Source of the DNA: M3007 sp044350415
GTDB lineage: Bacteria; Bacteroidota; Bacteroidia; Chitinophagales; Saprospiraceae
Assembly: GCA_044350415.1 (NCBI GenBank)
Contig: JBILHQ010000083.1
Location: forward strand, 1-22,891
Direction of reading: 5' to 3'
DNA: 22,891 bases
Under the pieces are notes generated by a model. It was not told the origin of the DNA, made no database searches, and worked only from the letters and a program-made list of their open reading frames with translations. This document shows, piece by piece, positions 1 through 6,944 of this stretch; position 1 is the first letter of the stretch, and each line of letters starts with the position of its first letter. The position numbers were made by a program, and so were the translations under genes.

Positions 1-212
1 TTTTTATGACTACCCACAGTCTCGAATGTCAGCAGGCGTTTGCAGAAGTGTTTGAGGAGGCGAATATGGTGGAATGGCAGGGAAAAGCACGACAGTTTTC
101 ATTATTGGAAACAGAAAAAGGCAATGTAGTGGCAAATGGCTATAATTTTGATCAACTTAAAAATGCCCTTGATATTGGTTTTGAGACGCGGGGAGGCAAA
201 GATGGATGGTAA
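1..212 (+). CDS. C-terminal end of an OLD/ABC-like AAA ATPase (5' truncated)
   Basis: Only the last 69 or so codons are in the window; the frame is open to the left edge, so the ATG at 6 is internal rather than the start. The visible protein begins F-M-T-T-H-S-L-E. This hydrophobic-TTHS-LE pattern is the switch (H-loop) histidine region following Walker B in AAA_15/AAA_21 ATPases of the OLD/RecF-like group. Walker A and B would lie upstream and cannot be seen. The tail carries a short beta-rich stretch and ends GGKDGW. The stop overlaps the start of the next gene (a TOPRIM protein) by 7 bases, so the two are probably translationally coupled. ATPase plus TOPRIM pairs of this layout are common in defence-type loci, but a defence role here is inference. 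Confidence 0.72.
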   Translation, partial: FMTTHSLECQQAFAEVFEEANMVEWQGKARQFSLLETEKGNVVANGYNFDQLKNALDIGFETRGGKDGW

Positions 213-895
213 AGATTAATTTTTGGGTCGAAGGTATTGCAGATCAAAAATTCCTGTCCGATGTCATTTCTGAATGGTTTGGATACGACTTTAAATGGGA
301 TGATAAAAAAAGGATTTTTGAATATCAAAATGATGATTTGTTAGGTATAAAAATTAGGCTGTCTGGTGGCGTAGACGCTTTTACTTCAAAAGACGGATGG
401 AATAAAATCAGTCCATTATTTAAGTCAAATGCGATTAATGGAGTAAAAGACATCATTATTTTAGATGCAAACGAGTATTATGACGAAAGGATAAAAGAAG
501 TAAATCAAGTAATTGATTCAGAAGAATTTGATTCGGCAAAAGACCTTTACCTTTGGCCTGATAATCAAAAAAATGAAGGAAAAAATGACCTTGAAATACT
601 TTTGGAACAAATAATTAATCTTGATAACAAAGATATTTTTGACTGCTGGAAGAATTATGAGATGTGTTTAGATAAAATCGGGAAAAACTATACAACTCCA
701 GCCAGAAAGACAAAAATTTATGCATACTTGGAAGCCCTTCTTGGAGAATCAAACAATGAAAAAGAAAAAATTAAAGAGCGCAAACGGGATTATAAAAATA
801 CTGGACATTGGAATCTTGATGGATCAACAGGCCCTTTGAAACCTTTAAAAGAATTTTTGGAAAGCCATATTCATATTGATATTATTGTAGAATAA
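206..895 (+). CDS. DUF3226-like TOPRIM-domain protein, partner of the upstream AAA ATPase
   Basis: This 229-residue protein starts with a TOPRIM-like first strand containing VEG (Glu9) and has a second motif, IIILDAN (Asp87-Ala88-Asn89), where classical TOPRIM nucleases have DxD. Next come an LYLWPDNQ segment, a helical segment with a KTKIYAYLEAL motif, and a C-terminal GHWNLDG...LKPLKEFL motif. This order fits my memory of DUF3226/OLD-TOPRIM-like proteins, where such domains cleave or bind nucleic acid. The ATG at 206 follows a GGGAGG stretch and overlaps the ATPase stop. The gene is visibly more A/T-rich, with A runs, than nuoG, which begins only 15 bases downstream; this suggests acquisition by transfer. 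The second acidic residue of DxD being Asn may weaken metal binding. Family assignment is moderate, function unproven. Confidence 0.6.
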   Translation: MVKINFWVEGIADQKFLSDVISEWFGYDFKWDDKKRIFEYQNDDLLGIKIRLSGGVDAFTSKDGWNKISPLFKSNAINGVKDIIILDANEYYDERIKEVNQVIDSEEFDSAKDLYLWPDNQKNEGKNDLEILLEQIINLDNKDIFDCWKNYEMCLDKIGKNYTTPARKTKIYAYLEALLGESNNEKEKIKERKRDYKNTGHWNLDGSTGPLKPLKEFLESHIHIDIIVE

Positions 896-910
896 GAGAA
901 ATCGAATTAT

Positions 911-1843
911 ATGCCAAAAGTAACAATAGACGGACAAACAATTGAAGTAGCCGACGGCACCACTATTCTCCAGGCTGCACGTCAGATCGGGGGCGAACTG
1001 GTACCGCCAGCCATGTGTTTTTATACTTCTTTAAAAGGTTCGGGCGGCAAATGCCGCACTTGTCTGGTAAAAGTGACCAAAGGTTCTGAAAAAGACCCGC
1101 GGCCTATGCCGAAATTAGTGGTGTCGTGCCAAACGATGGTCATGGACGGTATGGAAGTCGCCAGCAAAAGCAGCGATGAAGTACTGAAAGCCCGCGCTGG
1201 TGTGGTAGAGTTTTTGCTGCTGAATCACCCATTGGATTGCCCGATTTGTGATCAGGCTGGCGAATGTCACCTCCAGGATCTTGCTTTTGAGCATGGAGCA
1301 GCAGGTACCCGGTACGAGTTCGAGCGCCGTACTTTTGAAAAAATTGATATCGGTCCGTATATCAAATTGCACATGACGCGTTGCATTTTGTGTTACCGTT
1401 GTGTATTTGTGGCCAATCAAATCACCGATGGTCGGGTACATGGTATACTGAACCGTGGCGACCACTCTGAAATCAGCACGCTGATTGAGAAGTCTATTGA
1501 CAATGATTTTTCGGGTAATGTAATTGATGTTTGTCCGGTAGGCGCACTTACCGACCGCACGTTCCGCTTTAAAAGCCGCGTGTGGTTCCTTAATCCAATG
1601 GATGCCCACCGCAATTGCGATAAATGCAGTGGTAAAACAGTAGCCTGGATGTATGGCAACGAAATATTCCGCATTACCGCCCGGAAAGACAAATACGGTG
1701 AAGTTGCTGAATTTATTTGCAATACCTGTCGTTTTGAAAAGAAGAACGTCAACGACTGGACGATTGAAGGCCCACGCCATATCGACGATCACTCTGTCAT
1801 CAGCCAAAACCACTACGAAAATGGTGGAATAACGGTAGTATAA
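911..1843 (+). CDS. nuoG: NADH-quinone oxidoreductase subunit G (short, Bacteroidota-type)
   Basis: Peripheral-arm subunit of complex I that carries electrons from the NADH-oxidising module through iron-sulfur clusters toward quinone. The 310 residues contain an N-terminal ferredoxin-like [2Fe-2S] domain (Cys36, Cys48, Cys51, Cys73), the His-ligated cluster motif HPLDCPICDQAGEC (His106, Cys110, Cys113, Cys119), and a further 4Fe-4S set (Cys158, Cys161, Cys164, Cys208 in DVCPVGAL). It then has a CxxC pair at 236/239 and another at 270/273 before ending. The molybdopterin-like domain that makes enterobacterial NuoG about 900 residues is absent, which I believe is usual for Bacteroidota, so I do not call it truncated. 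It sits upstream of nuoH, but a degenerate gene separates the two. Confidence 0.93.
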   Translation: MPKVTIDGQTIEVADGTTILQAARQIGGELVPPAMCFYTSLKGSGGKCRTCLVKVTKGSEKDPRPMPKLVVSCQTMVMDGMEVASKSSDEVLKARAGVVEFLLLNHPLDCPICDQAGECHLQDLAFEHGAAGTRYEFERRTFEKIDIGPYIKLHMTRCILCYRCVFVANQITDGRVHGILNRGDHSEISTLIEKSIDNDFSGNVIDVCPVGALTDRTFRFKSRVWFLNPMDAHRNCDKCSGKTVAWMYGNEIFRITARKDKYGEVAEFICNTCRFEKKNVNDWTIEGPRHIDDHSVISQNHYENGGITVV

Positions 1844-1845
1844 TT

Positions 1846-2077
1846 ATGGAATAACGCGCGCAATCACAACCAAAATCGGCCACTACCCGGAAACGGAAAG
1901 TGCAGGATTATCTCGTCAAGGATCTGATTGACGGCGTGTCATACTATTACCCGGGAGATTATCGACTGGAATGAAGATATTGAATTGATGGATGGCATCC
2001 ATTTTAATCTCGGTCAATACCTGGAATCAGCGGGTGTGAGTACCGAAAACGACGAAAACCGTCCCTCAAATACCTGA
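1846..2077 (+). pseudogene. Remnant of a Uma2-family (PD-(D/E)XK) accessory gene between nuoG and nuoH
   Basis: No intact gene fills the gap between nuoG and nuoH. From ATG 1846, two bases after the nuoG stop, the frame reads M-E-stop, then continues open from 1855 with SATTRKRKVQDYLVKDLIDG followed by VSYYYPG. That resembles the N-terminus of Uma2-type proteins common in Bacteroidota. Near 1950-1960 the readable frame shifts by one, and the sequence continues REIIDWNEDIELMDGIHFNL through QYLESAGVS to a TGA at 2075-2077. This resembles the C-terminus of the same family. The middle, which would hold the nuclease residues, is missing. So I see a nonsense codon at 1852, an internal deletion and a frameshift. 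Family assignment is from memory of the motif pattern and needs a translated search. Confidence 0.45.
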
Positions 2078-2097
2078 TACTAAGAGAATTATTGATT

Positions 2098-3132
2098 ATG
2101 CACGAAATATTACTTTTTGACTTGGCTTTTATTCTCCAGAAAATGGGGTTAATCACGGTGATCTTCTTAGTGACACTGGGAATCGCCGCTTATTCCACTT
2201 ACGGAGAACGCAAAGTCGCCGCTTTTTTACAAGATCGCCTCGGCCCTGATCGCGCTGGCCCGTTTGGACTGCTGCAACCGATTGCTGACGGCGTGAAAAT
2301 GTTCATGAAAGAGGATTTCATCCCGGCCCATGCTAATAAATGGCTGTTTATCCTTGCACCCGGCCTCTTTATTTTTGTGGCTTGTATGACGAGTGCGGTG
2401 ATTCCATGGGGCACCACACTGACCTTGTTTGGGGCATCCATTGACTTGCAGGTAACAGATATCAATATCGGTATCCTTTATATCATGGGCTTCGTTTCGC
2501 TCGGTGTTTATGGTATCATGATTGGTGGATGGGCATCGAATAATAAGTATTCCCTTTATGGCGCCATTCGGGCGAGTTCACAGATGATTTCGTATGAACT
2601 CGCCATGGGTTTGTCGATCATTGCTGTAGTAATGATGACAGGCACCTTGAGTCTTCGCGATATGGCTGCACAGCAAACCGGTTTTGGTTGGAATGTGCTC
2701 TATCAACCGCTTGGATTTTTGATCTTTTTTGTTTGTGCGTTGGCAGAGTGCAACCGTGCTCCTTTTGATATGGCGGAATGCGAAACAGAATTGATTGGTG
2801 GCTACCACACCGAATACGGTTCTATGAAATTAGGATTTTTCCTTTTTGCTGAATATATCAACATGTTCATTTCCTGTGCAGTGATATCGACAGTATTCTT
2901 TGGCGGGTACAATTTCCCGGGAATTGATCCGGCCTGGTTGGGCGGTTTGATGGGCCCGATAGTTCTGTTTGCCAAAATATTCTTTTTCATCTTTGTTTTC
3001 ATGTGGATTCGCTGGACACTTCCGCGTTTCCGGTATGATCAACTAATGCGTTTGGGATGGAAAGGACTGATTCCGTTGGCGTTGGTGAATATGTTGTTGA
3101 CGGGAGCGTTGATACTTTGGCTGGAGAAGTAG
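2098..3132 (+). CDS. nuoH: NADH-quinone oxidoreductase subunit H
   Basis: Membrane subunit that joins the peripheral arm to the proton-pumping arm and helps form the quinone chamber. The protein is about 344 residues with roughly eight hydrophobic segments. It carries the conserved early segment AYSTYGERKVAAFLQDRLGP, the GLLQPIADGVKMFMKED loop, the RASSQMISYELAMGL segment and the acidic ALAECNRAPFDMAECETELIGGYHTEYG loop, all hallmarks of NuoH/ND1. I chose ATG 2098 (MHEILLFDLAF). A TTG two codons upstream at 2092 is possible but unnecessary. It lies in the nuo operon between two degenerate accessory genes. The stop at 3130-3132 overlaps the open frame of the possible antitoxin remnant downstream. 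Confidence 0.95.
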   Translation: MHEILLFDLAFILQKMGLITVIFLVTLGIAAYSTYGERKVAAFLQDRLGPDRAGPFGLLQPIADGVKMFMKEDFIPAHANKWLFILAPGLFIFVACMTSAVIPWGTTLTLFGASIDLQVTDINIGILYIMGFVSLGVYGIMIGGWASNNKYSLYGAIRASSQMISYELAMGLSIIAVVMMTGTLSLRDMAAQQTGFGWNVLYQPLGFLIFFVCALAECNRAPFDMAECETELIGGYHTEYGSMKLGFFLFAEYINMFISCAVISTVFFGGYNFPGIDPAWLGGLMGPIVLFAKIFFFIFVFMWIRWTLPRFRYDQLMRLGWKGLIPLALVNMLLTGALILWLEK

Positions 3133-3227
3133 AGCGGGCTATTGCAAAAGAGATGAATATGAGCTCTGTGGAAGATTTATTGCTTAAAATAGCAACAGAG
3201 ATGAGCAACCCCAGAGCGAAAGAATAA
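3132..3227 (+). pseudogene. Possible C-terminal fragment of an antitoxin upstream of a broken doc gene
   Basis: A frame opening at the nuoH stop reads AIAKEMNMSSVEDLLLKIAT followed by EMSNPRAKE and a TAA at 3225-3227. It has no start of its own and no N-terminus. Its position directly before a Doc-like remnant and its helical, charged character suggest the tail of the cognate antitoxin, its 5' part lost when the module decayed against nuoH. The identification rests mainly on position; the peptide is too short to assign to a family. Confidence 0.3.
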
Positions 3228-3269
3228 TTATGTTCTGGCTAAGAATAAAGCGCTTTATAGACGCCTTGC

Positions 3270-3493
3270 ATGATTTATCTGGAAATTACGGAGATCATTG
3301 AAATTCATGACAGGATTTTAAAAGAATCGGACATGCGGCCATCGAGATATTTTTAATTCTGAATGGATACGAAATAGATGCACATGTGGATGAACAGGAA
3401 AATATTATTCTTCAGGTCGCATCCGGAATAATTGATAAAAAAACATTTACCGTCTGGCTAAAAAGCCATGTTGTTGAAATAAATAAAGTATAA
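3270..3493 (+). pseudogene. Internally deleted doc (Fic/Doc toxin) remnant between nuoH and nuoI
   Basis: ATG 3270 begins MIYLEITEIIEIHDRI, a typical Doc N-terminus (in intact proteins followed by a glycine-rich region and a long helical core). After this the frame runs to a stop at 3354-3356. From about 3317 a different frame reads FKRIGHAAIEIFLILNGYEI, then continues DAHVDEQENIILQVASG to a TAA at 3491-3493; this matches the end of Doc proteins, where KRxGHAA follows the catalytic HPFxDGN. The stretch with the HPFxDGN motif is therefore missing, and the two ends are joined out of frame around 3311-3330. Doc proteins normally phosphorylate EF-Tu; this copy cannot be active. The remnant ends two bases before nuoI. 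Confidence 0.72.
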
Positions 3494-3495
3494 AA

Positions 3496-4065
3496 ATGCA
3501 ACTAACGAATCGTTCGAAATTAGTCGTCAACAAAGAAATGAACTTTTGGGAGCGAATATATTTGCCCGCAATCCTAAAAGGCATGGCTACTACGCTGAAG
3601 CACATGGTAAGGCTGACCTTTGGAAAATCCCATACGCTCCGTTACCCTGAGGTCAAAAAGATTTTTGCACCAGTTTATCGGGGTTGGCATGTGTTGAAAC
3701 GGGATGAAAATGGCGCTGAACGCTGTACTGCCTGCGGGCTCTGTGCCGTGGCTTGTCCGGCGGAAGCGATCACCATGGTAGCGGAGGAGCGGGAAAAAGG
3801 AGAAGAAAAACTGTACAGGGAAGAAAAGTATGCAGCGGTATACGAAATCAATATGTTGCGCTGTATTTTCTGCGGATTGTGCGAGGAGGCTTGTCCTAAA
3901 GAAGCCATTTTCCTTACCGACCGGATTGTGCCCAGCGATTATGTCCGCCAGGAATTCGTTTTCGGAAAAGATATGCTCGTGGAAGGGATAGAGCCTGCCA
4001 AACGAATTGATGTATCCGTTCGCCAAAAGCATGTACAAGAGCGGAAAGCAGCCTTGAACGGTTAA
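3496..4065 (+). CDS. nuoI: NADH-quinone oxidoreductase subunit I
   Basis: Ferredoxin-type subunit of complex I that carries the two [4Fe-4S] clusters (N6a and N6b) passing electrons toward the terminal cluster next to quinone. The 189-residue protein has an N-terminal amphipathic region (FWERIYLPAILKGMATTLKH) and two CxxCxxCxxxCP motifs: Cys77-80-83-87 (CTACGLCAVACP) and Cys123-126-129-133 (CIFCGLCEEACP). Both sets are complete. The start at 3496 gives the usual N-terminus; an internal Met at 3538 would also preserve the domain. The doc remnant lies directly upstream, and nuoJ follows after 70 bases. Confidence 0.95.
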   Translation: MQLTNRSKLVVNKEMNFWERIYLPAILKGMATTLKHMVRLTFGKSHTLRYPEVKKIFAPVYRGWHVLKRDENGAERCTACGLCAVACPAEAITMVAEEREKGEEKLYREEKYAAVYEINMLRCIFCGLCEEACPKEAIFLTDRIVPSDYVRQEFVFGKDMLVEGIEPAKRIDVSVRQKHVQERKAALNG

Positions 4066-4135
4066 GTCGACCGGGATTCTTTTCCGACTCAACTTGATCA
4101 ACACAAAACAAATTCAACTTAATTTGAACTGATAA

Positions 4136-4624
4136 ATGGCATTATTTTTAACTCTTGCTGTTATTTCTGTGATTACCGCCTTGCTGGTAGTGTTTGCCAA
4201 AAATCCGGTACACAGCGTATTATACCTGATTCTCACCTTCTTTGTGATTGCCGCTCAATATGTTTTGTTGAATGCGCAGTTTTTGGCCGTAGTGCATATT
4301 ATTGTTTATGCAGGCGCTATCATGGTGCTTTTCCTTTTTGTACTCATGTTGCTCAACCTGAGCACCGATACTGAACCACAAAAGTCGTCAGCCTGGAAAC
4401 TGGCCTCGGCTATTGCAGCCGGTATGCTGTTCGTGACCATTATTGGGGCTGTAAAAGGCAGCACTATTGCGACGGGTTCTCCGAACCTGCAGGTAGGGCT
4501 TGTCGGCAATCTTGGAAAAGTATTGTTTGAACAATTCGTGGTGCCCTTTGAAATCGCGGGTATTCTGTTTCTAGCGGCCATGGTTGGTGCCGTAATGGTG
4601 GGAAAAAGAACAAATAACATCTAA
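4136..4624 (+). CDS. nuoJ: NADH-quinone oxidoreductase subunit J
   Basis: Small membrane subunit of the proton-pumping arm of complex I (ND6 homologue), 162 residues, with about five hydrophobic helices. The recognisable parts are NPVHSVLYLILTFF near the N-terminus and the segment VVHIIVYAGAIMVLFLFVLM, whose IVYAGAI-LFLFV core is the signature of NuoJ and contains the pi-bulge helix. A C-terminal helix (IAGILFLAAMVGAVMVGK) follows a loop. Its length is normal. It sits between nuoI and nuoK (25 bases) in the canonical order. Confidence 0.93.
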   Translation: MALFLTLAVISVITALLVVFAKNPVHSVLYLILTFFVIAAQYVLLNAQFLAVVHIIVYAGAIMVLFLFVLMLLNLSTDTEPQKSSAWKLASAIAAGMLFVTIIGAVKGSTIATGSPNLQVGLVGNLGKVLFEQFVVPFEIAGILFLAAMVGAVMVGKRTNNI

Positions 4625-4649
4625 TTAAAATAACTAAATCAACAGAGAC

Positions 4650-4970
4650 ATGCTCGACCTTGTACGAACTGTTCCCATAGAATATTATTTATTATACAGC
4701 ACTGTTTTGTTCATTATTGGCGTATTTGGCGTGCTTATCCGTCGCAATGCGATTATCGTGCTGATGTGCGTTGAAATAATGCTCAATGCTGTCAACCTCT
4801 TACTGGCTGCATTTTCCACTTATCTTGGCGATGCGCAAGGACAAATCATGGTGTTTTTTATCATGGTAGTGGCTGCTGCAGAAGCGGCGGTAGGACTGGG
4901 CATTCTGGTAATGATATACAGAAATACCAAATCAACAGATATTTCGCTGTTGGACAAACTTCGTTTTTAA
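4650..4970 (+). CDS. nuoK: NADH-quinone oxidoreductase subunit K
   Basis: Three-helix membrane subunit (ND4L homologue) of the complex I proton path, 106 residues. The second helix carries the buried glutamate in VLMCVEIMLNAVNLLLAAF, and the third carries the second conserved glutamate region, FFIMVVAAAEAAVGLGILV. Both glutamates needed for proton transfer are present. The length is typical. It lies between nuoJ and nuoL (45 bases), with no sign of disruption. Confidence 0.95.
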   Translation: MLDLVRTVPIEYYLLYSTVLFIIGVFGVLIRRNAIIVLMCVEIMLNAVNLLLAAFSTYLGDAQGQIMVFFIMVVAAAEAAVGLGILVMIYRNTKSTDISLLDKLRF

Positions 4971-5015
4971 TTGAATTCATGGTAGCCGGGAATACCCAGC
5001 TTAAAGCAATAAAGC

Positions 5016-6917
5016 ATGCAGCAACTAATACCGCTTATTCCGCTTTTGCCATTAATTGGTTTTGTGATCAATGGCCTTTTCGGAAAAAACCTTTCTAAAA
5101 CCCTTGTAGGTGCCATCGGATCGGGCACTTTATTAGGCTCATTTATTCTTACCTGGATGTGTTTCCATCAGGTGGGAGCTTCAGGTCCAATCCAAAGTGT
5201 CGCGTATGAATTCATGCGCATCGACCAGCTTCATATCAATTTTGGATTTTTAGTCGACCAGTTATCCGTTTGGATGATGCTTATCGTCACCGGTGTGGGA
5301 TTCCTGATTCATGTGTATTCTATCGGTTATATGCATGATGACAAAGGCTTTTATAAGTTTTTTGCTTATTTAAACCTCTTCATCTTCTCGATGCTGTTGC
5401 TCGTGATGGGCGACAATTTTCTGGTGCTTTTCTTCGGTTGGGAAGGTGTGGGCTTATGCTCCTACCTGTTAATCGGATTCTGGTATGAGAACAGAGATTT
5501 TGGTACAGCAGCACGTAAAGCGTTCATTATGAACCGTATTGGCGACTTAGGCTTGCTGTTGGGTATGTTCCTGATCTGGCGAACCTTTGGCAGTCTCAAT
5601 TATGCAGAAGTATTTCCACAGGTAAGCGGTGCTGATCCTGCCCTACTGACGACTATCTGCTTGTTGTTGTTTGTGGGTGCGATGGGAAAAAGTGCGCAAA
5701 TTCCCTTGTATACCTGGTTGCCGGATGCCATGGCTGGTCCCACGCCGGTTTCGGCATTGATCCACGCAGCAACGATGGTGACTGCGGGTGTTTATTTAGT
5801 GGCTCGTTGCAATACCATGTATTCTCTTGCCCCGGATGCCATGCACGTGGTGGCGGTGATAGGTCTTGCAACTTCTATTTTTGCAGCAGTTATTGGCCTT
5901 CGCCAGAATGATATAAAAAAAGTACTGGCTTACTCCACCGTTTCCCAACTGGGTTTGATGTTTCTGGCCCTGGGCATGGGTGCTTATTCAACAGCGATAT
6001 TCCACGTTACCACCCACGCCTTTTTCAAAGCCCTTTTGTTTCTTGCAGCGGGTAGTGTTATTCACGGCATGGGCGGCGAACAGGATATCCGCAACATGGG
6101 TGGTTTGCGCAAATATATGCCTGTCACCTTCTGGGTATTCCTTATTGGCACATTTGCGATCAGTGGATTCCCTTTGATGGCCGGTTTCTTTTCCAAGGAT
6201 GAAATTTTCGCCATGACATACGCACATGGCGGATCACTTTGGTGGGGATTAGGTGGTCTAAGTGCTATGATTACCGCCATTTATATGTGCCGCCTCTTGT
6301 ATGTGACCTTTTTTGGTGAATTCCGGGGAACAGATACACAAAAGCACCATATTCATGAAAGTCCGTTGGTGATGACCGTCCCATTAATGGTATTGGCCCT
6401 GTTATCCCTGGTGGGAGGTTTTTTAAATACACCTCATTTTCTGCATTTGGGGAATCCTCAATGGTTGGCGCACTGGTTCGCAGGGAATGGCGTCACCAAT
6501 ATTCCTGTCATTCCAATGCCCGAGGTGCATCTCGAAGAAAGTACAGAATGGAGCCTGATGATTTTCACCACTTCACTGGCAGTGCTTGTGATTGCTGCCT
6601 TGTATATGGTATATCAAAAAACGCGCAATTTGCCTGTTGCTGATACTGCGCAGACAGGATTGACCAAATTAGTCGCTAATAAATTTTATGTTGATGAGAT
6701 TTACAATGCACTGTTTGTAAAACCAATTGAAAAACTGTCAAAATTTCTTTACCACTACGTTGATATTCAAGGTGTTGATGGTGTAGTAAATGGTACAGGA
6801 AGTGGTGTGCAATTTATTGGTGGTCTTTTCAGGAGATTGCAAAATGGCAATATTGAATATTATCTGATTGGTATGGTTGCAGGTGCTGCGGCACTGTTGT
6901 TAACCTTGTTTTTATAG
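5016..6917 (+). CDS. nuoL: NADH-quinone oxidoreductase subunit L
   Basis: The distal antiporter-like proton-pumping subunit of complex I (ND5 homologue), 633 residues. It has an N-terminal hydrophobic helix, the conserved FFGWEGVGLCSYLLIGFWY segment with the key glutamate, AQIPLYTWLPDAMAGPTPVS, and ALIHAATMVTAGVYL. Next come the discontinuous-helix region DIKKVLAYSTVSQLG and HAFFKALLFLAAGSVIH, then the C-terminal part with the long lateral helix and an anchoring helix (IGMVAGAAALLLTLFL). All the usual charged residues appear to be in place. It is followed by nuoM after 27 bases that include an AGAAGGA stretch. Confidence 0.96.
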   Translation: MQQLIPLIPLLPLIGFVINGLFGKNLSKTLVGAIGSGTLLGSFILTWMCFHQVGASGPIQSVAYEFMRIDQLHINFGFLVDQLSVWMMLIVTGVGFLIHVYSIGYMHDDKGFYKFFAYLNLFIFSMLLLVMGDNFLVLFFGWEGVGLCSYLLIGFWYENRDFGTAARKAFIMNRIGDLGLLLGMFLIWRTFGSLNYAEVFPQVSGADPALLTTICLLLFVGAMGKSAQIPLYTWLPDAMAGPTPVSALIHAATMVTAGVYLVARCNTMYSLAPDAMHVVAVIGLATSIFAAVIGLRQNDIKKVLAYSTVSQLGLMFLALGMGAYSTAIFHVTTHAFFKALLFLAAGSVIHGMGGEQDIRNMGGLRKYMPVTFWVFLIGTFAISGFPLMAGFFSKDEIFAMTYAHGGSLWWGLGGLSAMITAIYMCRLLYVTFFGEFRGTDTQKHHIHESPLVMTVPLMVLALLSLVGGFLNTPHFLHLGNPQWLAHWFAGNGVTNIPVIPMPEVHLEESTEWSLMIFTTSLAVLVIAALYMVYQKTRNLPVADTAQTGLTKLVANKFYVDEIYNALFVKPIEKLSKFLYHYVDIQGVDGVVNGTGSGVQFIGGLFRRLQNGNIEYYLIGMVAGAAALLLTLFL

Positions 6918-6944
6918 TTTCTAAATCGATCAAAAGAAGGACGG

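Noticed and set aside
1115..1813. Long minus-strand open frame (232 codons) opposite nuoG
   Set aside because: It is antisense to a clearly conserved gene, has no recognisable domain, and arises from the codon bias of nuoG.
911..1843. nuoG as a truncated pseudogene because it is only 310 residues
   Set aside because: All the N-terminal cluster ligands are intact, and to my knowledge short NuoG is the usual form in this phylum.
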